Positions 35,077-45,189 are shown, counted from the stretch's first letter. The stretch is DNA of 64,000 bases from Plantactinospora endophytica (GCF_016862915.1 NZ_BONW01000013.1:1-64000), one strand, 5' to 3'. Numbers and translations are program-made. Notes: generated by a model not told the origin, from the sequence alone.

Positions 35077-35504
35077 ATGGCGTCGACACCGGCTCAGGTA
35101 CGCAGAGTTGTTAAGACCGCGTTGCAAGATTTCGGCAGCACCAGCGGTCATCGCACCTTCGAACAGTTGTGTGTGGATCTTGTTCGGTGGCTCGTAAGCT
35201 CGCGCGTTGTACTCGCGACTGGCCGGTGGCGTCTGGCGGTGACCAAGGACGCGATGCCGAAACAATTCGGACGAGCACCGCGGACGAGCCTCAGGTCGCG
35301 CTCGCCTACACCCTTCAGCACCCGAGGCTACCGGCGAAAATCGAGCGGGACGTGGTCGCAGTCTGCGCCCGCAGGCCGGCGGTCGACCGCGCCATCGCAT
35401 GCACGGCTGCGGACATTGAAACAGCTGTCCAACATCGGTACCCGTACGAACCGGTGACGAATCGCGATCTTGGCTTAGCGGTCGGCGTGGTCGTCGGCGA
35501 GTGA
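35077..35504 (+). pseudogene. frameshifted N-terminal fragment of a nuclease-like protein
   Basis: From ATG 35077 the frame reads STPAQVRRVVKTALQDFGST and FEQLCVDLVRWLVSSRVVLATG. A one-base loss near 35223 shifts coding to another frame: PVASGGDQGRDAETIRT, then KIERDVVAVCARRPAVDRAI and IETAVQHRY, with a stop at 35502-35504. The FEQLC..L and GGDQGRDAET arrangement resembles Mrr/PD-(D/E)xK restriction-like domains that head large defence or NTPase proteins. Only about 140 residues survive and no partner gene follows, so it is a relic. Confidence 0.55.
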
Positions 35505-35644
35505 GGGGGATACGCAGGGCCACCCATCGACCTATGTCACCATGTGGGTGGTTGGCGGCAGACGTCAGGTGCTGATGCCGAGCCGTATGGACCGACCCCG
35601 ACACGACAAACTCGACGCCGAACTCCTTCCGGTAGGCGGACAAA

Positions 35645-36754
35645 ATGATCGACTTCGAGTTCAACAGCACGGATCTGCCGGGTCGCGACCGATTCGACTA
35701 CTGGCGCAAGCTGATGTCGGTCTCCCCGTCACCCATGCGAGCGGCCAGTGACCACAGCACCGCCTTCCGGGTACACCAGCACGATATTCACCTCGACGCG
35801 CTGCGAGTTTGGAGGATGGCCTTCGAGCCGGTGATCTTCCGCCGGACGACGCAACTGATCCGGGCATCCGATCCCGAGACGTACAACCTCTGTCTCCTGC
35901 TGGACGGGACGCTTGGCCGCATATGGGATAGACGCGAGGCCACCTACGGCCCGGCCGATCTACACACGATCGACTCGTCACAGCCCTTCGAGCTCCACGG
36001 GCGCGGAGCCGGGGGTCTGATTTCGTGTATAGGTATCGAGATACCCAAAAAGCTGGTAGCCCTGCCGCAGGAACGGACCGACCGGTTGGCCGGACTACGG
36101 TTGCCGACCAAGGAAGGATTCGGCGCACTGCTCGCCGGAACCCTCACCCAACTGACGGCAGCGGGTATCGACTCCTATCTGCCCTCGGACGGCCCTCGGC
36201 TCCGCAACATCCTGGTCGAACTGGTATCGGCGCTGTTCGCCAACGCGCTGGAGACGGCCGACGTCCTCACACCGCAAACCCGGCCGCAGGCGATGACCCT
36301 GCGGATCCGAGCCTTCATCCAACAGCACCTGCACGACCCCTGCCTGAACACGGACGCCATCGCCATCGCGCACCACATCTCCACGAGCTACCTACACCGC
36401 CTCTTCCAACAGGACGGCACCACCCTCGCCGCCTGGATCCGTGAACAGCGCCTCGAACGCGCCCGCCGCGACCTGACCGATCCGGCGTTCTCTACGACGC
36501 CGATTCATCACATAGCCGCCCGGCGCGGCTTCAGCCATGCCGCTGCCTTCAGCCGCGTCTTCCGGACGAGATTCGGCATCGCGCCGAGCGACTACCGGCA
36601 ACGAGCACTCGACACATTGGCACGCGGCGGTCGCGGATCACCGCCAGATGGCGTGAACCCCGGAGCCGGTCGTCAACCACACGGGCCGGACCTGTGGCTA
36701 CGCACGACATCGGGGCCGGTCAGCATGTCCGCTGAACGGCCCCGATGTGACTGA
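35645..36754 (+). CDS. AraC family transcriptional regulator
   Basis: A 369-residue regulator. Residues 1-190 form the AraC-binding-like N-terminal domain. Residues about 215-325 hold the two helix-turn-helix motifs: IAHHISTSYLHRLFQQDGTT and IAARRGFSHAAAFSRVFRTR, ending FGIAPSDYR. The final 45 residues are a low-complexity tail. The ligand and target are unknown; no metabolic operon is adjacent. The ATG at 35645 has only a weak purine stretch upstream. Confidence 0.88.
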   Translation: MIDFEFNSTDLPGRDRFDYWRKLMSVSPSPMRAASDHSTAFRVHQHDIHLDALRVWRMAFEPVIFRRTTQLIRASDPETYNLCLLLDGTLGRIWDRREATYGPADLHTIDSSQPFELHGRGAGGLISCIGIEIPKKLVALPQERTDRLAGLRLPTKEGFGALLAGTLTQLTAAGIDSYLPSDGPRLRNILVELVSALFANALETADVLTPQTRPQAMTLRIRAFIQQHLHDPCLNTDAIAIAHHISTSYLHRLFQQDGTTLAAWIREQRLERARRDLTDPAFSTTPIHHIAARRGFSHAAAFSRVFRTRFGIAPSDYRQRALDTLARGGRGSPPDGVNPGAGRQPHGPDLWLRTTSGPVSMSAERPRCD

Positions 36755-36788
36755 AGCTGGTGATGAAGGGCGGCCTTCGGTTGTTGGC

Positions 36789-37370
36789 CTACTGCAGAAT
36801 CACCATCTCGAACTTGTTGTTGTAGCTTCCGCTACACACTGGGCGTTGCAACAGGCTGAGCTCGGGATGCCCGGTACCCGGACCGGCGCGGAGGCGGTCG
36901 TCGCCACAGTCCAGATCGATCATCGTCGCCGTGTACGGCCCATTGTTGAGGACGCTGTTGGCCCGGTCGTTGAAGCCAATGGCCGACAGACTATGCAAGC
37001 CAGCGCTTCTCCCCTCGACACGTCGTCCAGCGTAGTCCCGGTTGTCCCAGAGGCAGAAAACCCTTGCCGGGCAATCGGTTAAGGCTCTGCGGCCGACGCC
37101 GGTCGCCCTACTGTCGACCCCTTCCGCTTCGCGGTAGGCCGCGTCATCCTCGTAGCAGCGGAAGCCGGTGCCGCTCTGCTCCACGCAGATGGTTGCTCCT
37201 TCCCAGTTCACTGACAGGTCGATGGTACGTCCGTGGTACTCGGCCAAGACTCCGCCCGTCTCGGGGCTGGTTGCGGGTTCCGCCGCTGCTGCCGACGCCG
37301 GTCCGATGATGACCAGAGTGGCGATTCCGAGCAACGCGGTGCCGATCGAGCGCCCCAGTTGTCGCTGCAT
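36789..37370 (-). CDS. secreted peptidase-inhibitor I36-like protein
   Basis: A 193-residue exported protein. The signal peptide covers about residues 1-29 with an Ala-rich cleavage region. The mature part contains CLWDNRDYAGRRVEG, the usual signature of the actinobacterial peptidase inhibitor family I36 / beta-gamma-crystallin-like fold, and several Cys for disulfides (two pairs likely). It probably inhibits or stabilises extracellular proteases. The ATG at 37370 is selected because the signal peptide starts there; the frame stays open far upstream through IS debris. Confidence 0.75.
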   Translation of the reverse strand: MQRQLGRSIGTALLGIATLVIIGPASAAAAEPATSPETGGVLAEYHGRTIDLSVNWEGATICVEQSGTGFRCYEDDAAYREAEGVDSRATGVGRRALTDCPARVFCLWDNRDYAGRRVEGRSAGLHSLSAIGFNDRANSVLNNGPYTATMIDLDCGDDRLRAGPGTGHPELSLLQRPVCSGSYNNKFEMVILQ

Positions 37371-37585
37371 TCTGTGCTCGCATCCTTCCCTATGACTGCC
37401 GCTCCGGCAGTGTCCTTTTCGGTCGTCACCGAGAGCCGTATCGCCTTGACCGACCTGGCATAAGCCTGCCGATGCGTCGCCGAGATGTCGTTGGCAGTGT
37501 CTACACAGTTCTTTGGCCACGCATCTACAAGAGGCAAACGCCGTGCAACATCGGTGTTTGGGCTGGCCAGACAGGATGGGCCAGT

Positions 37586-37857
37586 TCATCGTGGGTGACG
37601 GGCGTCCTGGCCGGCTTGGAGAACGACGATGGCCTGGACGACCGGGGTGGCGCGGCGTGGACAGCAGCGGAGCCTGGTCAGGACTTTCCAGGTCTTGAGC
37701 GTGGAGGCGGCGCGTTTGGCGAAGGCTCGGATCTTGGGGTGGTGCCGGTTGACGGACTTCTGTCGACGGGATGGGCGGGTGCGGCGACGTGCGAACGGGG
37801 TCAAGACGGTGCCGCGGGTGCCCTGGTAGCTGTTGTCCGCCTCGCGCAGGTACCGCC
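37586..37857 (-). pseudogene. IS5-type transposase C-terminal remnant
   Basis: The minus strand encodes LREADNSYQGTRGTVLTPFA, then KSVNRHHPKIRAFAKRAAST and LKTWKVLTRLRCCPRR. These match the C-terminal end of DDE transposases of the IS5-like group (SYQG, N-x-x-x-[AS]KIR, LK[TW]WK). The N-terminal catalytic Asp residues are absent. No terminal inverted repeats were found. Confidence 0.75.
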
Positions 37858-37928
37858 CACGGTGGCCACGGAAGCCTCGAAGCCGGCCGCGAGGCGGGCG
37901 AGGGTGTCGCCGAAGCCCCCATGTGATG

Positions 37929-38098
37929 TCAAGTCGCGGGCGTGAGTGCCGCGTGGATGATTCGGCACAGTTGACGGGCGGCGCAGCGCTCGAGGCAGCG
38001 GATGATCTCGCGTTCGGTGCGGCCTTCGGCGGTTCGGCTGGCGACGTACTCCTTGTTTCGTTGTTTCGCTCGAAGCCGGGTCAGGATGACACTGTGAA
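37929..38098 (-). pseudogene. IS110-type transposase C-terminal remnant
   Basis: The minus strand encodes HSVILTRLRAKQRNKEYVAS, then RTAEGRTEREIIRCLERCAA and RQLCRII. This is the typical C-terminal end of IS110 transposases (R-L-R.. Y-V..R..EG...REIIRCLKR). Only about 55 codons remain. Its upstream end coincides with the start of the first SARP gene, so the SARP promoter lies in IS-derived DNA. Confidence 0.7.
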
Positions 38099-41033
38099 TC
38101 TTCGCTACGCCCTGCTGGGCCCGCTGGTGGTGGCAAGCGACGACGGGCACGCCGTCCCGCTGGGTTCGGTCAAGCAGCGTCTGCTGCTCGCCGCCCTGCT
38201 ACTGCGCCCGAACGAGGTCGTCGGTGTCGACGATCTGTTCTCCGTACTCTGGGCCGACACACCACCGGCGTCGGCCGCCGCCAACCTGCGCGGCTACGTA
38301 CTGGGCCTGCGTCGGCGGCTGGACGACGACGGCGGCCCGTCCCGGCTGCCTGCGGTGACGGGCGGATACCTGCTGCGGGTCGAGCCGGGGGAGCGGGACC
38401 TGGACCGCTTCGACGCGGCGGCGTCGCGCGCCCGGCGCGCGCTCGCCGCGAACGACCCCGCCGACGCGGCCCTCGAACTCGGAACGGCCGTCGGCACCTG
38501 GCGGGGGGCGCTGCTGGCCGACCTTCCGCTGCCGGAGCCGCTGGTTCACGTCGCCGCCCAGTGGGAGGAGCGGCGCGCGCTCGCCGAGGAGGACTACGCC
38601 GACGCGTTGCTGGCCACCGGTGCCCCCGACGCGGCGCTGCCCCGCCTGCGGGCTCTTCTGGATCGGCATCCGCTCCGGCAACGGGCCTGGGGCCAGTTGA
38701 TGGTGGCCCTCCACCAGACCGGCGACGTGGCGGGCGCGATCGAGGCGTTCCAGCGGGCCCGGCGGATGCTGGCCGAGCAGACCGGCCTGGATCCCGCGCC
38801 GGCGCTCCGCAAGATCCACGCCGAGATCCTGCGCCACGGCGAGATTTCCCGGCGGGGACAAGCCCCGGCCTCCATCGGGCTGCCAGGGCCGACACCGGTG
38901 GCCACGGCTGGAGACCGCTCGGCCAGCGGGTCGGAGATGGCGGTCCACCCCGGCACGCCCGGCCGGACGGCGATGTCCAGGCACGGCCAGGGCGGCGGTC
39001 CGGCCGTCCTGGTGCCCCGGCAGCTTCCGCCCGAGACCGCGGAGTTCGTGGGACGCTCCGCGCAACTGCGCCGGCTGTCCGAACTGGCGGACAACCCGGG
39101 CCGGACCGGGGTGGTCATATCGATGATCACGGGCGCGGGTGGGGTGGGCAAGACGGCATTGGCGTTGCACTGGGCCCACGCCGTCGCGTACCGCTTCGTC
39201 GACGGTCAGCTGTACCTGAACCTTCGCGGGTTCGGTCCGAGCGGTTCGGTGATGAGCCCGAACGAAGCGGTCCGCGGCTTCCTCGAGGCGTTCGGCGTCC
39301 CGGCCACCCGCATTCCGGTCAGCCTCGAAGCACAGGTGGGTCTCTACCGCAGCCTGCTCGCCAGCCGACGCGTGCTGGTCGTGCTCGACAACGCGCTCGA
39401 CGCGGAGCAGGTCCGACCACTGTTGCCGGGCGTGCCGGGCAGCGTCGTCGTGATCACGAGCCGCAACCGGCTGTCGGAGCTGGTCGTGGTCGAGGGCGCC
39501 CATCCTCTGCCGACGGCCGTGCCACCCCGTGCCGAGGCACGACAACTCCTCGCACAACGGCTGGGCGACGAACGTACGGACGCCGAGCCGGATGCGGTCG
39601 ACGAGGTGATCGAACGGTGCGGCGGACTACCGCTGGCCCTCGCGATCGTCGCAGCCCGGGGCGTCGCCGCGCCTCGGCTGCCTCTCGCCCACCTGGCTGC
39701 GGAACTGCGCGATTCCCGGGCGGTCCTGGACATGGTCACCGGCGACGACAGAACCCGGGATCTCCGAGCGGTCCTCTCCTGGTCGTACCAGGCGCAACCG
39801 GCGCCGGTCGCGCGGCTGTTCCGTCTGCTCGGCCTGCACTTCGGCGTCGATGTCGGCGTGGAGGCGGTGGCCAGCCTGGTCGGCCTCCCCGTCGGCGAGG
39901 TACGACGTGCCCTGGCCGAACTCGCCAGTGCCAATCTCGTCGACGAGCACCGCCCCGGCCGATACACCCTGCACGACCTCATGCGCGCGTACGCGGCCGA
40001 ACTCGTCACGAAGACGGAAACCCAGGAGGAGCGCAGGGCGGCCCTACGTCGGTTGTTCGACCACTACCTCTTCTCGTCCCGTCTCGCGGACCAGCAGATC
40101 GCACCACAGATCGATCATCGCCTGGAACCGCAGGTCCCCGGCGTCACCACCGTCGCGAGCCCCGACCACGAACGAGCGGTCACCTGGTTCAACACCGAAC
40201 ACCAGGCCCTGCTCGCCGCGAACGAGCGCGCCGCCGATCTGGGAATGCCGGAACTCGTCGCACCGTTGACCTCGACCCTCGAGTCCTACCTGCACATGTC
40301 CGGTCGACTCCAGGACTGGGTCACCATCCGGGAGTTTGCCCTGAGGACCACCCGCTCCCTGGGGGATCTCGCCGGTCAGGCGGCGGCACACCTGGGCCTC
40401 GGCCGTGCCCACAGCAAGCTCGGCCGGTTCGCCGACGCGGAGTCCCAGCTCCGAGAAGCGCTCCACCTCTACCGTACGGTCGGCAACCCCAGCGCCCTGG
40501 CGTACACACACCTCGCGCTCAGCCACACCCTCGAGCGCGGCGGCCGGATACCCGAGGCCCTGGAACACGCCCACAGCGCGCTCGACCGGTTCGTGGCAGA
40601 GGCGCACCGGGCCGGTACGGCCCGTGCCCTGAACGCGGCAGGCTGGTGTCACGCGCTACTCGACGAGTACCGCCGTGCCCTTCCCCTGTGTGAGCAGGCA
40701 CTCGTGCTCTACCAGGAGTTGCACCTCATTCTCGGCGAGGCGAACACCTGGGACAGCCTCGGGTACATCCATCACCACCTGGGCGACACGACCCGGGCGG
40801 TTCACTGCTACCAGCAGGCTCTGGGACTGTCCCGCCGCGCGGACAGCCGTTTCTACGAGGCCGAAACCCTGTTCCGGTTGGGTGACGCCTACCAGAGCGA
40901 CGGGAGACTCGCAGACGCCCACGACGCCTGGCGACAAGCGTTGGAGATTTTTGACCTGACCAGCCACCCGGACGCCGGCAGGGTTCGCGCGAGGCTCTCC
41001 GGAGCGGTCGACCTGTCGGTGCTCCCGACCTGA
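38094..41033 (+). CDS. AfsR/SARP-type regulator with NB-ARC and TPR domains (1)
   Basis: A 979-residue transcriptional activator. Domains in order: OmpR-like DNA-binding winged helix (about 1-95), BTAD (about 100-245), a linker, NB-ARC/AAA-like NTPase (Walker A GAGGVGKT near 346-353, Walker B RVLVVLDNA, GLPLAL motif) and a C-terminal TPR array (about 700-970). Such AfsR-type proteins integrate NTP state with phosphorylation or ligand binding to switch on secondary metabolism or secreted proteins. The GTG at 38094 may be leaderless (CAGGAT 7 bases before). It is followed after 105 bp by a paralogue. Confidence 0.9.
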   Translation: MNLRYALLGPLVVASDDGHAVPLGSVKQRLLLAALLLRPNEVVGVDDLFSVLWADTPPASAAANLRGYVLGLRRRLDDDGGPSRLPAVTGGYLLRVEPGERDLDRFDAAASRARRALAANDPADAALELGTAVGTWRGALLADLPLPEPLVHVAAQWEERRALAEEDYADALLATGAPDAALPRLRALLDRHPLRQRAWGQLMVALHQTGDVAGAIEAFQRARRMLAEQTGLDPAPALRKIHAEILRHGEISRRGQAPASIGLPGPTPVATAGDRSASGSEMAVHPGTPGRTAMSRHGQGGGPAVLVPRQLPPETAEFVGRSAQLRRLSELADNPGRTGVVISMITGAGGVGKTALALHWAHAVAYRFVDGQLYLNLRGFGPSGSVMSPNEAVRGFLEAFGVPATRIPVSLEAQVGLYRSLLASRRVLVVLDNALDAEQVRPLLPGVPGSVVVITSRNRLSELVVVEGAHPLPTAVPPRAEARQLLAQRLGDERTDAEPDAVDEVIERCGGLPLALAIVAARGVAAPRLPLAHLAAELRDSRAVLDMVTGDDRTRDLRAVLSWSYQAQPAPVARLFRLLGLHFGVDVGVEAVASLVGLPVGEVRRALAELASANLVDEHRPGRYTLHDLMRAYAAELVTKTETQEERRAALRRLFDHYLFSSRLADQQIAPQIDHRLEPQVPGVTTVASPDHERAVTWFNTEHQALLAANERAADLGMPELVAPLTSTLESYLHMSGRLQDWVTIREFALRTTRSLGDLAGQAAAHLGLGRAHSKLGRFADAESQLREALHLYRTVGNPSALAYTHLALSHTLERGGRIPEALEHAHSALDRFVAEAHRAGTARALNAAGWCHALLDEYRRALPLCEQALVLYQELHLILGEANTWDSLGYIHHHLGDTTRAVHCYQQALGLSRRADSRFYEAETLFRLGDAYQSDGRLADAHDAWRQALEIFDLTSHPDAGRVRARLSGAVDLSVLPT

Positions 41034-41138
41034 CCCGCCGGGCGTCGCGCCTGGCGGGGCGTTCCGGCCGGTCCGGGTCGCCCAGCCCGGTGCCCGTGCC
41101 GGGTGCCACGCCTGTCCGGTACAACTGGACGGGTGCTT

Positions 41139-43949
41139 ATGCGTTTCGACCTTCTTGGTCCGCTGGTGGTCCGGCGCGAGGGCCGACCGGTCGCGCTGGG
41201 CACGGTGAAGCAGCGTCTGCTGTTGGCGGCGCTGCTGATGCGACCGAACGAGGTCGTCGGCACGGAGGAACTGGCCGCAGTGCTGTGGGCCGACGACTCG
41301 CCTCCGTCAGCGGCGGCCAACCTGCGTACCTACGTGCGGGGACTGCGGCGGTCGCTGGGGGGCGACGGCGAGTCGTGGGAGGGGATCTCCGCCTCGGCCG
41401 GTGGGTACCGGCTCCAGGTGGGGCCCGACGAGCGGGATCTGGACCGGTTCGACGCGGCCGCGGCCCGGGGCAGGGACGCGCTCGCGGCCGGAGACACGGC
41501 CCGGGCCGGAAGTGAGCTCGCCACCGCCGTCGCCATCTGGCGTGGAGCGGCGCTGTCGGATCTGCCGCCACACCCGCTGCTGGCCCGGCGGGTGCGGCAG
41601 TGGGAGGAACGGCGCATGGTCGCCGAGGAGGACCTGGCCGACGCGATGTTGGCGGTCGGCTCGTCGGCCGAGGTGGTCCAACGACTACGGGCCCTGCTCG
41701 ATCGGCATCCACTGCGGCAACGGGCGTGGGGTCAGTTGATGCTCGGTCTCTACCGCATCGGCGATGTGGCGGCCGCGCTCGACGCCTTTCGACAGGCGCG
41801 ACAGGTACTGGCCGAGCAGACCGGTCTGGACCCGGCGCCGCAGCTCACCCGGTTGCACAACGACATCCTGCACCACCACCCGAACCTGGCGGCGGGGCCG
41901 GCCACCGGCGCGGGCGGTTCGGTGCCCGACGTCGTACTGCCGGATCCGCTCGGTGGGCGTCCCGAGCAACTGCCGCTCGCGGTGTCCGGATTCGTGGGCC
42001 GGAACGCCGAGCTCGCCAGCCTCCACCGGCTCCTGCGCACCGAGGCGCAGGAGCCGAGGGTGGCCATTTCCACGGTGTCGGGCATGGCCGGAGTCGGCAA
42101 GACCGCTCTGGCGCTGCACTGGGCACACCGGGTGGCCGGGCACTTCCCGGACGGTCAGCTCTACGTGAACCTTCGCGGGTACGACGATGCCGACGTGGTG
42201 TCCCCAGCCGACGCCCTGCTCGGCTTCCTCGAGGCGCTCGGTGTGCCCCACGCGCGGATTCCGTCCAGCATGGAGGCACGGAGCGGGCTCTACCGCAGCC
42301 TGCTGGCCTCCCGCCGGATGCTCGTGGTACTCGACAACGCACGCGACTCCGCCCAGGTACGCCCCCTGTTGCCCGGTGCCGGTGGGTGTCTGGTCGTGGT
42401 CACCAGCCGCGACCAGCTCAGCGGCCTGGTCGCCGTCGAGTGCGCCGTACCCCTGACGTTGGACGTACTTACCGACGAGGAGTCGCTGAGCCTGCTGGGC
42501 AGTCGGCTCGGCTCGCACCGCCTCGTCGCCGAGCCGACCGCGGCCGCCGACATCATCGCCGCCACCGGTCGGCTTCCGCTCGCCCTGTCGATGGTGGCGG
42601 CCCGGATCGCCACGCACCCCTCGTTCCCACTCGACGCGTTCGCCGCCGAGCTGCACGCGGCCGAGGCGAGACTGGACGCCCTGGCGAACGGGGACGCCCG
42701 GCGCGTCTTCTCGTGGTCCTATCTGGCGCTGGGCCGGGAGTCGGCACGACTGTTCAGGCTGCTGGGGCTGCATCCAGGGCCAGATCTGACGACCGACAGC
42801 GCTGCGGCACTCGCCGGAGTCTCCGTACCGGCCGTCGTACCGCCGCTGCGTGAGCTGACCCGGCTGCACCTGCTGACCGAACACCTGCCCGGCCGGTACG
42901 CCTTCCACGATCTCCTGCGGGGATACGCTGCCGAGCTGGTGGAGTCGGCGGAGCACACCGACGAACAGGTGGCCACCAGGCGCCGGCTGTACGACCACTA
43001 CCTGCACAACGCCTATCCCGCCGCCCTGTTGCTCCAGCCGCAGTGGGCGCCCATCGACCCGGTGCCGCCGCTGCCGACGCAGGCGAGGAGGGCGGCGACC
43101 GATCACGACACCGCGCTCGCCTGGTTCGCGGCGGAGCGGCGCGTGCTGCTGCGCCTGGTCGTCCAGGCCGCCGAGACGGGATTCGAGGCGTACGCCTGGC
43201 AGATCGCCTGGACGTTGAACACGTTCCTCGCGCCGCGCGGTCTCTGGCAGGAGCAACTCGCCAGCCAGCAGGTCGCGCTCGCGGCCGCCGAGAAGATCGA
43301 CGACGTCGCCGGGCAGGCCGCGACGAACCGGCTGCTGGCCCGCGCGTTCACCCGACTCGGCCAGCACGACACTGCCGAGTACCGGCTGAGGCGCGCACTC
43401 GAGTTCCACGAGCGCCTCGGCGATCCGACCGGCCAGGCGCAGACCCTGCACAACTACTGCGAGCTCAGCTACCTGCTCGGCCGGCCGGACGAGGCGCTCG
43501 CGCACGCCCGGGAAGCGCTGCGGCTCTACCGGCTGGCCGGCAACGGCTCCGGGGAGGCGCGAACGCTGAACGCGATCGGCTGGTTGTACGCCAGCACGGG
43601 CGACTACACCCAGGCCATCGCGAGCTGCACCGAGGCACTCGCCCAGCAGCGACACAGTGGTGACCGCAACGGCCAGGCGGCGACGCTGGACAGTCTCGGC
43701 TTCGCGTACGACCGTCTCGGCGATCACGACCGGGCGCTGCGCTGCTACGAACAGGCGATCGGGCTGTTCCGTGACTCCGCGGACCGGTACCACGAGGCCG
43801 AGACCCTCATCCGGCTCGGCGACACCCGGGAGGCGATCGCCGACCTGCCCGGGGCGGCGAACGCGTGGCGGCGAGCGGCGCAGATCTACGACGAACTGGG
43901 CGACCGGACAGCCGAGGACGCCCGCCGCCGGCTGCAACGTCTGGGCTGA
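41139..43949 (+). CDS. AfsR/SARP-type regulator with NB-ARC and TPR domains (2)
   Basis: A 936-residue paralogue of the preceding gene with the same order: winged helix (RFDLLGPLVVRREGRPVALG), BTAD, NB-ARC with Walker A GMAGVGKT near 315-322 and RMLVVLDNA, and C-terminal TPRs. Long stretches such as RPNEVVG, LWADD and LLDRHPLRQRAWGQLM are shared with the first copy, so they arose by tandem duplication. The ATG at 41139 is used; a GTG at 41133 seven bases after TACAAC could be a leaderless start. The nearest downstream gene encodes a secreted protein and may be a target (inference). Confidence 0.9.
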   Translation: MRFDLLGPLVVRREGRPVALGTVKQRLLLAALLMRPNEVVGTEELAAVLWADDSPPSAAANLRTYVRGLRRSLGGDGESWEGISASAGGYRLQVGPDERDLDRFDAAAARGRDALAAGDTARAGSELATAVAIWRGAALSDLPPHPLLARRVRQWEERRMVAEEDLADAMLAVGSSAEVVQRLRALLDRHPLRQRAWGQLMLGLYRIGDVAAALDAFRQARQVLAEQTGLDPAPQLTRLHNDILHHHPNLAAGPATGAGGSVPDVVLPDPLGGRPEQLPLAVSGFVGRNAELASLHRLLRTEAQEPRVAISTVSGMAGVGKTALALHWAHRVAGHFPDGQLYVNLRGYDDADVVSPADALLGFLEALGVPHARIPSSMEARSGLYRSLLASRRMLVVLDNARDSAQVRPLLPGAGGCLVVVTSRDQLSGLVAVECAVPLTLDVLTDEESLSLLGSRLGSHRLVAEPTAAADIIAATGRLPLALSMVAARIATHPSFPLDAFAAELHAAEARLDALANGDARRVFSWSYLALGRESARLFRLLGLHPGPDLTTDSAAALAGVSVPAVVPPLRELTRLHLLTEHLPGRYAFHDLLRGYAAELVESAEHTDEQVATRRRLYDHYLHNAYPAALLLQPQWAPIDPVPPLPTQARRAATDHDTALAWFAAERRVLLRLVVQAAETGFEAYAWQIAWTLNTFLAPRGLWQEQLASQQVALAAAEKIDDVAGQAATNRLLARAFTRLGQHDTAEYRLRRALEFHERLGDPTGQAQTLHNYCELSYLLGRPDEALAHAREALRLYRLAGNGSGEARTLNAIGWLYASTGDYTQAIASCTEALAQQRHSGDRNGQAATLDSLGFAYDRLGDHDRALRCYEQAIGLFRDSADRYHEAETLIRLGDTREAIADLPGAANAWRRAAQIYDELGDRTAEDARRRLQRLG

Positions 43950-44232
43950 TCCTCGGGTCCGTCGTCGACGGCGGGCGTGACCTGCGGCGAGGCGCTGCCG
44001 GCCGAGGGTTTCGGGTGAGCCACATCCGGTGGGGCCGGGGTGGGCGGTCGGCCTGTACGCCAGTTGTGCCCGGGTTGTACGCACCCCGCCGTACGGTTCT
44101 ACCGTCCGCACCGGCTCGACGGAGCACACCTGTGCCCTGGATGCGTGACGACGCACAAGACCCGGACGACGCGACGGCCGACGTTCCGAAACTGGCCACG
44201 CCAGTCCTGCCCTACCTGGAGGATCTTCCCGC

Positions 44233-45129
44233 ATGCGTAAAACCATCGCGATCGCCGCGACGGCGCTGACCGTCGCCGCGACCGGTATCGCCGTGACCGG
44301 AGTCATCGTGCCCGCCGGGCCGGCGACCGCGGCGCTCAGTGACGTTCCTGCGGACTGCGGCGTTTCCACTGCGGCCTACCGTTCCGATGGGCAGCGCCTC
44401 AGCTACGTGTACGCCGACAGAGCGACCAGCACCAAGGCGTACGTCAACGACAACCTCGGCTGGGTGCCCTCGGCGCACCAGCAGATCGGCGGCTCCGGCG
44501 ACGACACCAGCTTCCGCAGCACCGAGTACGCCGCCCATCCGACCGACGGCTGGCTCTACAAGGTGAGCCGTCAGGGCCAGTTGGTCGACGGCACCTGGAG
44601 CGTGACGGCGCAGAGCGCCAGCCGCCTCAAGAACGGGTTCGCCGATACCCGCATCCTCGCAACGGCCTCGCCGTACCTCTACCGAGTGGCCGGCACTTCG
44701 CTGTACCGCTACACGGAAACCTACGTGGACGACGTGTTCACGCTGTCGGCGCCGGTCCGGCTGGCCAGTTCCGGCTGGGACGGAGTCAACACACTCACCT
44801 ACGAGCGCAGCGGCGGGACGGGCAGCGCCGCCGTGGACGTGCTGATCGGTACCAAGGCCAACGGGGAGCTCAAGGAGTGGCGAGTCAACCGGGCCACCCC
44901 GACGACGATCAGCTCGAAGGTGTTGCGGGCGAGCGGGTGGGGGCTCTTCACCAGCCTCAGCACCGGCTACTGTGACGCGCACCCGAACGGCCGGCCGCTG
45001 CTCGGGATCAAGGCCGACGGCACGGCCTCCGTGCACTTCGACGCCAGTAAGACGGACGGAGTCGGCACGGACATCAAGGGCGGCACCCTCGGCGCGCTCG
45101 GTTGGACCGCGAAGGCGTACGGTCAGTAG
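44233..45129 (+). CDS. secreted tachylectin/propeller-like protein
   Basis: A 298-residue exported protein with a typical signal peptide (MRKTIAIAATALTVAATGIA, cleavage after ATAAL-type sequence near 34). The mature protein has repeated short beta-strand units with YRV..TSLYRYTET and DVLIGTKANGELKEWRVN, as in tachylectin-2-type five-bladed propellers, which bind amino sugars. GGAGG precedes the ATG at 44233. The tandem SARP regulators lie immediately upstream. Confidence 0.75.
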   Translation: MRKTIAIAATALTVAATGIAVTGVIVPAGPATAALSDVPADCGVSTAAYRSDGQRLSYVYADRATSTKAYVNDNLGWVPSAHQQIGGSGDDTSFRSTEYAAHPTDGWLYKVSRQGQLVDGTWSVTAQSASRLKNGFADTRILATASPYLYRVAGTSLYRYTETYVDDVFTLSAPVRLASSGWDGVNTLTYERSGGTGSAAVDVLIGTKANGELKEWRVNRATPTTISSKVLRASGWGLFTSLSTGYCDAHPNGRPLLGIKADGTASVHFDASKTDGVGTDIKGGTLGALGWTAKAYGQ

Positions 45130-45189
45130 CGGGAGGACGCCCCGGGTCCGGCCGAGCCTGTCGGTCCATGGATCCCTCGCGAGCCTGGT

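Noticed and set aside
41685-44369. 894-codon minus-strand frame over the second SARP gene
   Set aside because: Antisense shadow of a strongly supported gene; no recognisable domain.
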